Shown here: piece by piece, positions 43,329-51,008 of the stretch | Layout of the letters: every line of letters starts with the position of its first letter | Position numbering within the stretch: the stretch's first letter is position 1 | From: RUG12461 sp045657665 | GTDB lineage: Bacteria > Bacillota > Clostridia > Lachnospirales > Lachnospiraceae | Assembly: GCA_045657665.1 (NCBI GenBank) | Contig: JAZOTN010000030.1 | Coordinates: 248,001 to 312,000 of the forward strand | Length of the DNA: 64,000 nucleotides | Reading direction: 5' to 3' | The notes under the pieces: generated by a model | Seen by the model: only the letters and a program-made list of their open reading frames with translations | Told to the model about the DNA's origin: nothing | Databases searched by the model: none | Translations under genes and position numbers: made by a program

Positions 43329-44018
43329 ATGAGCGAAGCAGTGATCATGAAGAGTAACCGTTACGGTATCCAGCTTCATCTGGACCCGGAAATGGATTTT
43401 GATGCGCTTCTGCAGAAAATCTTGGATAAGTTTACGGAATCTGAGAAATTCTTCCGTGATGCCAGTTTTGCGATCTCTTTTGAAGGCCGTGTTCTGACTG
43501 AGGAGGAAGAGAATAAGATCGTCAGCACGATCAATGAAAAGACCACCACACATGTGATCTGTATTGTCGCGGAGGACGAGATACGGGAGGAGATCTTAAA
43601 GCAGAAGACGGAAAGTGCGTTGGCAAAGGAAGAGCCGCCGGAAGATCCATTCCGCGAAAACGAGGCCGAGATCCGTGCCGGTAATATTGCGTCGGGAGAG
43701 ATGCTGATTTCCGAGCAGAACCTTGTGATTTACGGAAATGTGGAAAAAGGTGCAACCGTTACGAGCAACGGCAGTATTACTGTGCTCGGAACCATTGAAG
43801 GAAACGTCTGGGCAGGAGCCAATCATCATGAGGATGCCTTTGTATTTGCGCTGCACCTCTGCCCGGAAAGCCTAAGGATCGGTTCGGTGGTCTGCGCGAA
43901 ACAGGAAGAGGAGAGCGGGTTCTTTTCCTCTCTGCGATCCAGAAAGAAAAAACCGGAGCCTCAGATAGCCCGTATGGAAGAGGGCATGGTGAGCATCAAA
44001 CCTTATGAATATGAATGA
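43329..44018 (+). CDS. minC: MinC-like septum-site protein, without neighbouring minD or minE
   Basis: 229 residues with both MinC parts: an N-terminal domain (to about 85) and a C-terminal beta-helix, ISEQNLVIYGNVEKGATVTSNGSITVLGTIEGNVWAGA, ending PQIARMEEGMVSIKPY as in typical MinC. MinC normally blocks FtsZ near the poles, recruited by MinD through the surface motif RSGQ. Here the aligned stretch reads ASGE (121-124), and neither minD nor minE is present in the place they usually hold between minC and rodA. AGGAGG lies ten bases before the ATG. Its end overlaps rodA by 14 bases. It may act without MinD, or in another role. Confidence 0.88.
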   Translation: MSEAVIMKSNRYGIQLHLDPEMDFDALLQKILDKFTESEKFFRDASFAISFEGRVLTEEEENKIVSTINEKTTTHVICIVAEDEIREEILKQKTESALAKEEPPEDPFRENEAEIRAGNIASGEMLISEQNLVIYGNVEKGATVTSNGSITVLGTIEGNVWAGANHHEDAFVFALHLCPESLRIGSVVCAKQEEESGFFSSLRSRKKKPEPQIARMEEGMVSIKPYEYE

Positions 44019-45138
44019 CCGCGGTAAAAAAAGCTTTTTCAAGCGTTACCACATCAAAAACTACAATTTCAGACTGGTTGCCTATGTTGTGATCCTGACA
44101 GCGATCGGGATTGCCGTGATCGGAAGCGCGAATGAGGATTATCAGTCCAGACAGCTGCTCGGCCTTGTCATCGGACTTGTTGTGATGGCTGGTGTTTCAC
44201 TCATTGATTATTCGTTTCTTGTACGATTCGGATGGCTGTTTTATATCCTCAATATCGTGTTGCTTGTAATGGTGCATTTTTTCGGACATGACAGCAACAA
44301 TGCCCGCAGATGGGTAGAGATCGCAGGGATACGTTTTCAGCCGTCGGAGCTTGGAAAGATCCTTTTGATCCTGTTTTTTGCCTGGTTTTTTATGAGACAC
44401 TCGGAAACAGTCAATACAGTGCGTATCATCGGCGCATCGCTGATCCTTGCAGGGATTCCGCTCGTGCTTGTTGTGAGGCAGCCGGATCTCTCCACAACGA
44501 TCGTGACCTTTTTAATTTTTACTGCACTCTTGTTTATTGCCGGATTAAGTTATAAAATAATCTTGGCTGTGCTCGCGATTACCGTTCCGACGGTGATGAT
44601 CCTTCTGAGTCTTGTTCTCCAGCCGGACCAGCATATCATAGAGCACTTCCAGTGGCTTCGTATACAGGCTTGGCTCCATCCGGAGGATTACCCGGATGTC
44701 GCGATGCAGCAGCTGAATTCCATCACGGCCATAGGCTCGGGACAGCTTATCGGAAAAGGGCTTTACAACACCGATGTGACCTCTGTAAAAAACGGAAATT
44801 TTATTCCGGAACCCCAGACCGACTTTATTTTTGCGATCGTGGGAGAGGAGCTCGGTTTTATCGGCAGCGCCATTATCATCATTTTGCTTTTCCTGATCAC
44901 TTTGGAATGCATTCTGATGGCCCGGAAAGCAAAAGACCTTGCCGGGAGGCTGATTTGTGGGGGGATGGCAGCGCTGGTCGGATTCCAGAGCTTTATGAAC
45001 ATCGGCGTAACGACAGGACTGCTCCCGAATACGGGGCTTCCGCTGCCGTTTGTCAGTTATGGTCTGACATCGCTAGTGACGTTATTCCTGGGGATCGGGC
45101 TCGTCCTGAATGTGGGTATGCAGCCCAGAAAATACTGA
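44005..45138 (+). CDS. rodA: RodA, SEDS peptidoglycan glycosyltransferase
   Basis: Polymerises lipid II into glycan strands with PBP2 in side-wall growth. 377 residues with about ten membrane helices. Typical SEDS marks are RRWVEIAGIRFQPSELGKILLILFFAWF, QPDLSTTIVTFLIF, the catalytic-loop region AIGSGQLIGKGLYN (preceded by the Asp of EDYPDVAMQQ), DFIFAIVGEELGFIGSA, and FMNIGVTTGLLPNTGLPLPFVSYGLTSLVTLF. The ATG lies within minC and has no clear ribosome site, so translation is probably coupled. It follows pbp2 with only minC between. Confidence 0.93.
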   Translation: MNMNDRGKKSFFKRYHIKNYNFRLVAYVVILTAIGIAVIGSANEDYQSRQLLGLVIGLVVMAGVSLIDYSFLVRFGWLFYILNIVLLVMVHFFGHDSNNARRWVEIAGIRFQPSELGKILLILFFAWFFMRHSETVNTVRIIGASLILAGIPLVLVVRQPDLSTTIVTFLIFTALLFIAGLSYKIILAVLAITVPTVMILLSLVLQPDQHIIEHFQWLRIQAWLHPEDYPDVAMQQLNSITAIGSGQLIGKGLYNTDVTSVKNGNFIPEPQTDFIFAIVGEELGFIGSAIIIILLFLITLECILMARKAKDLAGRLICGGMAALVGFQSFMNIGVTTGLLPNTGLPLPFVSYGLTSLVTLFLGIGLVLNVGMQPRKY

Positions 45139-45243
45139 ACACAGATAAAATATCCAAAAGGACTCATGAAGCAGAATAAAACCGCGCTGATGTGACTTTA
45201 ATTACATCTTATCGGGAGAAGATATAAAGGGGGAAATAATTAC

Positions 45244-45639
45244 ATGAACATCGGATTGATCGCGCATGATTCCAAGAAAAAACTCATGCAGAATTTTTGC
45301 ATTGCTTATCGCGGGATCCTCAGCAAGAACAACCTCTATGCTACCGGAACCACCGGCAGGCTGATCGAGGAAGTTGCCAATCTGTCGATACACAAATTCC
45401 TGGCCGGTCATCTGGGTGGGGCTGAGCAGCTTTCCGCACAGATCGAACACAACGAGATCGACCTTGTGATCTTCCTCAGAGAGCCTCTTTCTCCGAAAAG
45501 CCACGAGCCGGATGTATCAAGCATCGTTCGGATCTGCGACATGCATAATATTCCGCTTGCAACAAATCTTGCGACTGCGGAGCTTCTGATCAAATCTCTG
45601 GACAGAGGAGACTTAGAGTGGCGTGAAATGTATAAATAA
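45244..45639 (+). CDS. mgsA: Methylglyoxal synthase-like protein with altered active site
   Basis: Methylglyoxal synthase turns dihydroxyacetone phosphate into methylglyoxal. 131 residues, an MGS-like domain: IGLIAHDSKK, LYATGTTGRLI (phosphate loop), HLGGAEQLSAQI, FLREPLSPKSHEPDVSSIVR, HNIPLATNLATAELL. Compared with the E. coli enzyme, as I recall it, the catalytic Asp71 of GGDQQ is Ala60 here and Asp91 is Glu80, while His19, Asp20, His98 and Asp101 are kept (H8, D9, H87, D90). It may be a weak or changed enzyme. The ribosome site GGGGGAAA precedes the ATG. The next gene overlaps by 17 bases. Confidence 0.85.
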   Translation: MNIGLIAHDSKKKLMQNFCIAYRGILSKNNLYATGTTGRLIEEVANLSIHKFLAGHLGGAEQLSAQIEHNEIDLVIFLREPLSPKSHEPDVSSIVRICDMHNIPLATNLATAELLIKSLDRGDLEWREMYK

Positions 45640-46606
45640 GCGGTTTCTGATCGCCCTTACCGGTTTGCTCCTTTTACTTGCAGCCGGGTGCGGTTCGAAA
45701 GATGAGCCTGTAAATTCGCCTTATCCGGAATTTTCCGGTGCATATTACGGCTTCCGTTCCGCTGCGGGCGGCTCGGGAGAAAAAACCTTTACTTCTGATC
45801 TTTGTGTCATTGGGCTCGAAAATACAGATGTTTCCGGTACTCATGCGGAGATTTCCGGAGGAGCAGGCCTTTTTGATCTCAATACAAATGATGTTCGTTA
45901 CGCATACAATGTGCATAACCGTCTTTACCCGGCGAGTACGACAAAAGTTCTGACACTATACATCGCGGTAACACAAGGGAATCTGGATGATATCGTGACT
46001 GTCAGTGAACACGCGGTGGACCAGCCTTCCGACTCCTCCACCTGCGATCTTGCAGCAGGAGATCAAATCTCACTGAGGGAGCTTTGCTACGGAATGATCC
46101 TCAGGAGCGGAAACGATGCGGCGATCGCAATAGCGGAGCATCTCGGCGGTAGCGAGGAAGGGTTTGCCATGATCATGAACAGCGTTGCCAATTCCTTTGG
46201 AGCCACAAATTCTCATTTCGTCAATCCGAACGGACTTCCCAATGAAGATCATTACACCACCGTTTACGACATGTACCTGATCATGAATCAGGCCGTTAAA
46301 AACGAAACGTTTTATGATATCATTACTACGGATCTGCATGAAGCAAGCTACAAGAACGCTGCCGGGGAACCGGTTTCCAAAGAATGGAGGACGACAAACC
46401 CGTATCTCGTCGGAAAGCAGACAGCACCTGACGGCGTCACGGTGCTTGGCGGAAAAACTGGTACAACACAGGCCGCAGGATACTGTCTTGTAAATCTGAT
46501 CCAGAACATGGCTGGGGATCTTGAGGTGTCCACTGTGTTCCATGCGGACGGACGTTCAAACCTGTATCTGCTCATGGATGAAATGATGGGCGGATTCGCG
46601 AATTAG
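45623..46606 (+). CDS. D-alanyl-D-alanine carboxypeptidase lipoprotein (PBP5-like core)
   Basis: Trims the terminal D-Ala from pentapeptides, controlling cross-linking. 327 residues. KRFLIALTGLLLLLAAGC gives a lipoprotein signal (lipobox LAAGC, Cys23), unusual next to the C-terminal amphipathic helix used by E. coli PBP5. Catalytic motifs are STTK (105-108), SGN (162-164) and KTG (278-280). There is no PBP5 C-terminal domain. The start is GTG at 45623, inside mgsA, with GAGGAG somewhat far upstream. It closes the wall-synthesis locus. Confidence 0.88.
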   Translation: MKCINKRFLIALTGLLLLLAAGCGSKDEPVNSPYPEFSGAYYGFRSAAGGSGEKTFTSDLCVIGLENTDVSGTHAEISGGAGLFDLNTNDVRYAYNVHNRLYPASTTKVLTLYIAVTQGNLDDIVTVSEHAVDQPSDSSTCDLAAGDQISLRELCYGMILRSGNDAAIAIAEHLGGSEEGFAMIMNSVANSFGATNSHFVNPNGLPNEDHYTTVYDMYLIMNQAVKNETFYDIITTDLHEASYKNAAGEPVSKEWRTTNPYLVGKQTAPDGVTVLGGKTGTTQAAGYCLVNLIQNMAGDLEVSTVFHADGRSNLYLLMDEMMGGFAN

Positions 46607-46619
46607 GTTTGATTTACGG

Positions 46620-46648
46620 TTGTTTTTCTCGAATGTGTATATTATAAT
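46620..46648 (+). promoter_or_regulatory. Sigma-A promoter for the P-loop gene
   Basis: TTGTTT (46620-46625) and TATAAT (46643-46648), 17 bases apart, sit between the carboxypeptidase stop and the next ATG at 46685. ATGGAGGTT downstream supplies the ribosome site. With the terminator at 47117 it frames a single-gene transcript. Confidence 0.7.
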
Positions 46649-46684
46649 AAAAATTGTAAAAAAACTCACATGGAGGTTGCGCTT

Positions 46685-47104
46685 ATGATTGAGATCATTG
46701 CGGGAGAACAGGGAAAAGGAAAGACCAGACATCTTCTGGAGAAGGTGGCGGAGGCCGTCAAGACGGTACCCGGAAACATCGTATTTTTGGATAAGAGCCA
46801 AAAACACATGTATGAACTCAGCAACAAGGTGCGACTGATCAATGTTGCGGATTACCCGCTTACGAACTGCGATGAGTTCCTCGGATTTATCTGCGGGATT
46901 GCTTCACAGGATAACGATCTCGAGGAAATGTATCTCGACAGCTTTCTGACCATCGCAAATGTGACGGCAGACGATTTGACACCGGCGATCGAAAAGCTCG
47001 ATGTGATCAGCGAAAAATATAATATCAAGTTTGTGCTCAGTATCTCCTGCGCAGCAGACAAGCTGCCGGAATGTGCTAAGGCACGGTTGATCGTTTCACT
47101 CTAA
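46685..47104 (+). CDS. Small P-loop NTPase-like protein, function unknown
   Basis: 139 residues. GEQGKGKTRHLL (residues 6-17) is a Walker A motif (GxxxxGKT). A hydrophobic strand NIVFLDKSQ (about 37-45) is a possible Walker B-like Asp, and FVLSISCA (about 116-123) is another strand. No membrane segment or signal peptide. It has its own promoter and terminator. I do not recognise a named family; short proteins of this type in Clostridia are sometimes labelled PilT-like or hypothetical, without evidence here for pili. AGGTT with GGAGG before the ATG at 46685 is preferred over the start at 46670. Confidence 0.7.
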   Translation: MIEIIAGEQGKGKTRHLLEKVAEAVKTVPGNIVFLDKSQKHMYELSNKVRLINVADYPLTNCDEFLGFICGIASQDNDLEEMYLDSFLTIANVTADDLTPAIEKLDVISEKYNIKFVLSISCAADKLPECAKARLIVSL

Positions 47105-47116
47105 GAAGAGAACCGA

Positions 47117-47145
47117 GGGGGTGCTTAAGAAAGCATCCCCTTTTT
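47117..47145 (+). terminator. Rho-independent terminator after the P-loop gene
   Basis: Arms GGGGGTGCTT (47117-47126) and AAGCATCCCC (47131-47140) pair over ten bases with one G-T wobble around an AAGA loop, followed by five T. A classical intrinsic terminator 12 bases after the stop codon. Confidence 0.9.
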
Positions 47146-47146
47146 C

Positions 47147-47284
47147 ACTTCATAGGAAATTGCTTCGCAAAATTCCTATGAAGTAAAAAAGTGCTCCGCT
47201 ATGGATGCGCACTCGCGCGAGTTGTAGATGATGCTAAAGCATCCGCGCTCGGCGCGAAAGTTTCGCAAGCGAAACTCTTTTTTT
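47147..47284. repeat. Hairpin-rich intergenic element
   Basis: A 138-base stretch with successive inverted repeats. ACTTCATAGGAA / TTCCTATGAAGT (47147-47158, 47173-47184) encloses TTGC-TTC-GCAA. ACTCGCGCGAGT (47211-47222) is a perfect 12-base palindrome lying between GGATGC (47203-47208) and GCATCC (47239-47244). GATGCT/AGCATC (47230-47243) and CGCGC/GCGCG (47244-47256) follow. The last is AGTTTCGC/GCGAAACT (47259-47276), closing with T7 (47278-47284), terminator-like. This looks like a mobile repeat family or a structured RNA leader. Copy number cannot be judged from one window. Confidence 0.65.
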
Positions 47285-47293
47285 ATTTTCATT

Positions 47294-48679
47294 ATGGCAG
47301 CCGATAACAAAGTAATCAAATATCCAAAAGCTCCCCGTATCAATATCGGAATCGTGATTTTCGTGGTCATCCTGATCTACATGATGTACCACCTTTTTGC
47401 GTATCTTACAACCAATCATATCTCGGTCTATGAAGTGGAATATGGGACGATTGCCGAAAGCAATAACTATCAGGGGCTTCTGCTCCGCGACGAGGATGTG
47501 TTCTATACCGACTTCGGCGGAGAGATCAATTATTACCTCAAGGACGCCTCCAAGGCAAGCGTGAAAACACTGATCTGCTCCATCGATGAGAGCGGCAGCA
47601 TTTCTGATCTTATCAATCAGACTGCGTCGGGGGATATTAAACTCGGTTCCGAAGCGACCGCGGCGATTACCGACACCATCCGTGATTATACCACCTCGTA
47701 TAACAGTGCTGCGTTCTTCCGTGTATATGACTTTAAGGACACGGTTGAATCAGAGATCATGGAGGCGCTGAATGTTGCTGCGCTTGAAGAGGTAACGAAA
47801 AGCGGTATGGCGCCTGTCGGGGATGGTGTTTTTCATGTGGTTACGGCTGCAGAAGACGGGGTCGCCGTTTATTATGTGGACGGATACGAGGATGTAACCG
47901 TTGACACCTTTACCCCGGAAATGCTCAATGAGCTCAATTATGATAAATCAAACCTCAAAACAGCGACTACCGTTACACCGGGGACTCCTATCTATAAGCT
48001 GCTTACCAACGAAGACTGGAATATCGTGATCCCGATCGATGATTCTGTGTTTGCCGCCATTGCCGAGAAAACGGTTCTTCCGATCCGGTTCCTTTCCGAC
48101 AACAAGACGGTTAACGCCACCGTTTCCTTCCGGGAGATCGACGGACTCCGATATCTCATTCTTTCACTCAACAATTCCATGATCCGGTATGCAAACGACC
48201 GTTTTACGGAGATTGAACTGATGCTGGAGGAGGAGACGGGCCTCAAGATCCCCGGGAGTGCTATCACAACAAAGGAATTCTTTGTGGTGCCGAAACAGTA
48301 TTTCATGCAGGGAGGCGACAGTTCAGATTTCGGTGTACTCGCCCTTCCTTCGGAAGAAGAGGATTCAGACCCTGTTTTTACGCCGACGGAACTCTATTAC
48401 GAAACCGAAACGACCTATTACATAGACGAGGAGACACTCGGCGCAGGAACGAGAGTAAAGGATCCGATGTCAGGAGAGATTTATACACTCGGCGAGACAG
48501 CAGAACTCTCCGGGGTTTATAACGTGAATAAAGGCTACGCCGTATTCAAGCAGATCGAACCGCTGTTTCAGAATGCGGAATACACGATTGTCAAGACTGG
48601 TACACCTTACGGGATCTCCCTTTACGACCATATCGCACTTGACGGGAGCGAAGTCACGGAAGGGGAACTGGTGAACTGA
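47294..48679 (+). CDS. HlyD-like membrane-fusion-type protein, function unknown
   Basis: 461 residues. Cytoplasmic start (ADNKVIKYPKAPRINI), one membrane helix (IGIVIFVVILIYMMYHLFAYL, about 18-38), then an extracellular beta-rich part: ISVYEVEYGTIAESNNYQGLLLRDEDVFYTDFGGEINYYL resembles the lipoyl/barrel start of HlyD-type adaptors. A helical section (about 110-175) and a later barrel follow, ending VTEGELVN. No transporter partner is adjacent; it stands before yggS and sepF, a place held by such a gene in other Lachnospiraceae as far as I recall. The ATG at 47294 has no ribosome site and lies nine bases after a hairpin with T-run, so initiation is odd; ATG at 47228 is a possible alternative. 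Confidence 0.7.
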   Translation: MAADNKVIKYPKAPRINIGIVIFVVILIYMMYHLFAYLTTNHISVYEVEYGTIAESNNYQGLLLRDEDVFYTDFGGEINYYLKDASKASVKTLICSIDESGSISDLINQTASGDIKLGSEATAAITDTIRDYTTSYNSAAFFRVYDFKDTVESEIMEALNVAALEEVTKSGMAPVGDGVFHVVTAAEDGVAVYYVDGYEDVTVDTFTPEMLNELNYDKSNLKTATTVTPGTPIYKLLTNEDWNIVIPIDDSVFAAIAEKTVLPIRFLSDNKTVNATVSFREIDGLRYLILSLNNSMIRYANDRFTEIELMLEEETGLKIPGSAITTKEFFVVPKQYFMQGGDSSDFGVLALPSEEEDSDPVFTPTELYYETETTYYIDEETLGAGTRVKDPMSGEIYTLGETAELSGVYNVNKGYAVFKQIEPLFQNAEYTIVKTGTPYGISLYDHIALDGSEVTEGELVN

Positions 48680-48692
48680 GGAGGAAAAAAAC

Positions 48693-49388
48693 ATGTTAAA
48701 AGAAAATCTGAAACAGGTGGAAAAAAATATAAGCTCGGCCTGCCAAAGAGCCGGACGTGACCGTTCGGAAGTGACGCTGATCGCCGTCAGTAAAACCAAG
48801 CCGGTCAGCGATATCCGGGAGATTTATGACCTCGGCGTTCGTACTTTCGGGGAAAACAAAGTACAGGAGCTTTGCTCCAAAACAACCGAACTCCCCGAGG
48901 ATATCAAATGGCATCTCATCGGCCATCTGCAGCGCAATAAAGTCCGTCAGGTCATCGAACACGCGGCGCTCATTCATTCCGTAGACAGCTATCGGCTGGC
49001 GGAAGAGATCAACATCCAGGCGATGAAACGGAAAATGGAGATGCCTGTACTGATCGAAGTAAATATTGCAGGAGAAGAGAGCAAGTTCGGAGTACGACCG
49101 GATGAGACGGAGCAGCTCGTCCGGGAGATTGCAGAGCTTCCCAATATACGGATAAAAGGACTCATGACGATAGCACCATATGTTGTAGATCCGGAAGAAA
49201 ATCGCGATTATTTCCGCAAAATACGGCAATTAGCTGTTGACATCAAAAACAAAAACATTGATAATGTATCTATGGGTGTTCTCTCCATGGGCATGACGGG
49301 CGATTACGAAGTGGCCATAGAAGAGGGCGCAACGATGGTCCGTGTTGGTACCGGAATCTTCGGAGCGCGTAATTACGCGGCTTCCTGA
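48693..49388 (+). CDS. yggS: YggS/PROSC-family PLP homeostasis protein
   Basis: PLP-binding protein that buffers pyridoxal phosphate and affects amino-acid metabolism; no classical enzyme activity. 231 residues. LIAVSKTKPVSDIREIYDLGVRTFGENKVQEL has the PLP Lys (VSKTKP) and the FGEN motif; WHLIGHLQRNKVRQVI, MGVLSMGMTGDYEVAIEEGATMVRVGTGIFGAR complete the barrel. In Firmicutes it opens the ylm cluster, as here before sepF. GAGGAAAAAAAC precedes the ATG. Confidence 0.95.
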   Translation: MLKENLKQVEKNISSACQRAGRDRSEVTLIAVSKTKPVSDIREIYDLGVRTFGENKVQELCSKTTELPEDIKWHLIGHLQRNKVRQVIEHAALIHSVDSYRLAEEINIQAMKRKMEMPVLIEVNIAGEESKFGVRPDETEQLVREIAELPNIRIKGLMTIAPYVVDPEENRDYFRKIRQLAVDIKNKNIDNVSMGVLSMGMTGDYEVAIEEGATMVRVGTGIFGARNYAAS

Positions 49389-49455
49389 TCATCTTGAAAT
49401 CATAAGACGTCCCATCGTTTGAAAAAAGTAAACAGAACGATAAGGAGATATGAAA

Positions 49456-49995
49456 ATGGGTCTCGTAGATGGATTTTTGAATATCATGCGGCTGAATCCG
49501 GATGATGAGGATGAAGAGTATGACGATCTTTACGATGATTATGATGACGAAGAGGAAGAAAGGGGCAAGCGTTCACGCAAAGGGCTTTTCTCCCGCAAGA
49601 ACAGGGATGAGGATGACGATATCTATGACGAGCCGGAACCGGTGAAGCAATCCGCCCCCAAGCTTACGCCGAAGATCACGCCGATCCAGCACGGCAGGAA
49701 AGGAAATGCAGCAGGTATGGAAGTATGTGTCTTTAAACCGACAACATTTGAAGATGCCAGGGAGATTACGGAAACACTCCTTCTCAACAGGACAGTCGTC
49801 CTGAACGTGGAGGGATTGAATATCGACATCGCACAGAGAATCATTGATTTTGTCAGCGGAGCAACATTCGCGATCTCCGGAAACTTCCAGAAGGTGTCCA
49901 ATTACATCTTCGTGCTGACACCCCGCGGAGTTGATATTTCGGGTGATTTCCAGGAGATTCTGGATTCCTTTGATGTCATGGCAAGAGCCAAATAA
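49456..49995 (+). CDS. sepF: Cell division protein SepF
   Basis: FtsZ-binding, membrane-tethered septum protein that bundles FtsZ polymers. An amphipathic N-terminal helix (MGLVDGFLNIMRL) for membrane attachment is followed by an acidic linker (DEDEEYDDLYDDYDDEEEE) and the SepF core: MEVCVFKPTTFEDAREITETLLLNRTVVLNVEGLN, then VDFVSGATFAISGNFQKVS-type strand and the end LTPRGVDISGDFQEIL. 179 residues. The ATG at 49456 is chosen as it lies eight bases after AAGGAG; an ATG six bases earlier is too near. SepF can take over the FtsA role. Confidence 0.94.
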   Translation: MGLVDGFLNIMRLNPDDEDEEYDDLYDDYDDEEEERGKRSRKGLFSRKNRDEDDDIYDEPEPVKQSAPKLTPKITPIQHGRKGNAAGMEVCVFKPTTFEDAREITETLLLNRTVVLNVEGLNIDIAQRIIDFVSGATFAISGNFQKVSNYIFVLTPRGVDISGDFQEILDSFDVMARAK

Positions 49996-50003
49996 CAGGT
50001 CTC

Positions 50004-50771
50004 ATGGACAAAGATGAGTTTACCGAAAAGCGGTTTTTGGATCTTTCCAGACAGGCTTATGAAAGGAATCACCCCGTCTTTTCGGATTTTCTTACCCTGT
50101 ACGAGATCAGTACCTTAAAACAATTGGAAAAGAAGCTGAGCGGAGCCTATGGTTTGTTCGGCGGATATGAAGAAGCAGAGCGTCAGATGGCATCGTTTCT
50201 ACCTGACGCTTTTTCTATGCCGCAAAACACCCGTGAGAAAGCATCGTTCTATCCGATCGAAGCACTTGTATTTCGCCCGCAAAACCGCCGCTACGCCGAG
50301 GATCTGACACACCGGGATGTACTCGGAGCGGTAATGGGACTTGGATTTGGGAGAGAGAAGATCGGTGATTTATTCCTCTCGGAGAACGAAATCTATATTT
50401 TTGCGAATAAGACGATTTCGGAATATTTACGGGAGAATCTTCGCCTGATACGAAAAACGGTCGTGTATGGCGAAAATACGCATGAATACAATGTGCCGCA
50501 TCGGAAAACAGTTTCCATGAGTGCAACAGTATCCTCCAACCGTTTGGATACGGTTATTTCTGCCATGACAGGAGAGGGCAGAAATAAGTCACAGGAACTT
50601 ATTAAATCAGGATTAGTTTTTGTGGACGGGTTTCAAACCACATATGTGACCAAAGAAGTACTTCCGGGCAAAACGGTCTCTATTCGGGGTTTTGGTAAAT
50701 TTATTTTTAACAATGAGACGGGAGAAACCCGAAAGGGAAGAGTCCGAATTTCCTTCGAAAAGTACGTTTGA
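50004..50771 (+). CDS. ylmH: YlmH-family S4-domain RNA-binding protein
   Basis: 255 residues with a C-terminal S4 RNA-binding domain (VSSNRLDTVISAMTGEGRNKSQELIKSGLVFVDG, TVSIRGFGKFIF, about residues 175-245). YlmH in B. subtilis acts in ribosome-associated quality control, helping stalled 50S subunits. The N-terminal domain has GLFGGYEEAERQMASFLP and HRDVLGAVMGLGFGREKIGDLF, typical. Position after sepF is standard. The next canonical gene, divIVA, is not found after it. Confidence 0.93.
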   Translation: MDKDEFTEKRFLDLSRQAYERNHPVFSDFLTLYEISTLKQLEKKLSGAYGLFGGYEEAERQMASFLPDAFSMPQNTREKASFYPIEALVFRPQNRRYAEDLTHRDVLGAVMGLGFGREKIGDLFLSENEIYIFANKTISEYLRENLRLIRKTVVYGENTHEYNVPHRKTVSMSATVSSNRLDTVISAMTGEGRNKSQELIKSGLVFVDGFQTTYVTKEVLPGKTVSIRGFGKFIFNNETGETRKGRVRISFEKYV

Positions 50772-51008
50772 GTCTATTGAAAAGAATCATTTATTTATGA
50801 TTTTAAGCGGTAAAAATATGCGTATTCAATTCGCAATGTTTTCTGACAGGACCAAATTCACACCTGAATTGTCATAGTGTAAAAAAACCAATATTCATCA
50901 AAAAACCGGTAAATAGGAGACTAATCAATTGAATGTATAAATTCAATATAGATGATTTCTGAAAACGATATAAATTGACTAAAAATTATTTCAAGGAGTA
51001 AAAAAACC
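50772..51008. other. AT-rich gap in the usual place of divIVA
   Basis: 237 bases without a convincing gene. Much poorer in G+C than its neighbours (15 of 60 in 50881-50940 by my count). An inverted repeat ATTGAAT/ATTCAAT lies at 50928-50947. AAGGAG near 50993 serves lspA. A tiny TTG ORF after AGGAGA ends after three codons. No clear divIVA remnant or sigma-A promoter could be seen. Confidence 0.5.

Noticed and set aside
45165..45194. Nine-codon ORF before mgsA as a leader peptide
   Set aside because: No ribosome site, regulatory codon run or attenuator hairpin around it.
50929..50940. Tiny ORF TTG-AAT-GTA-TAA behind AGGAGA in the divIVA gap
   Set aside because: Only three codons; no evidence that it is a divIVA remnant or a leader peptide.
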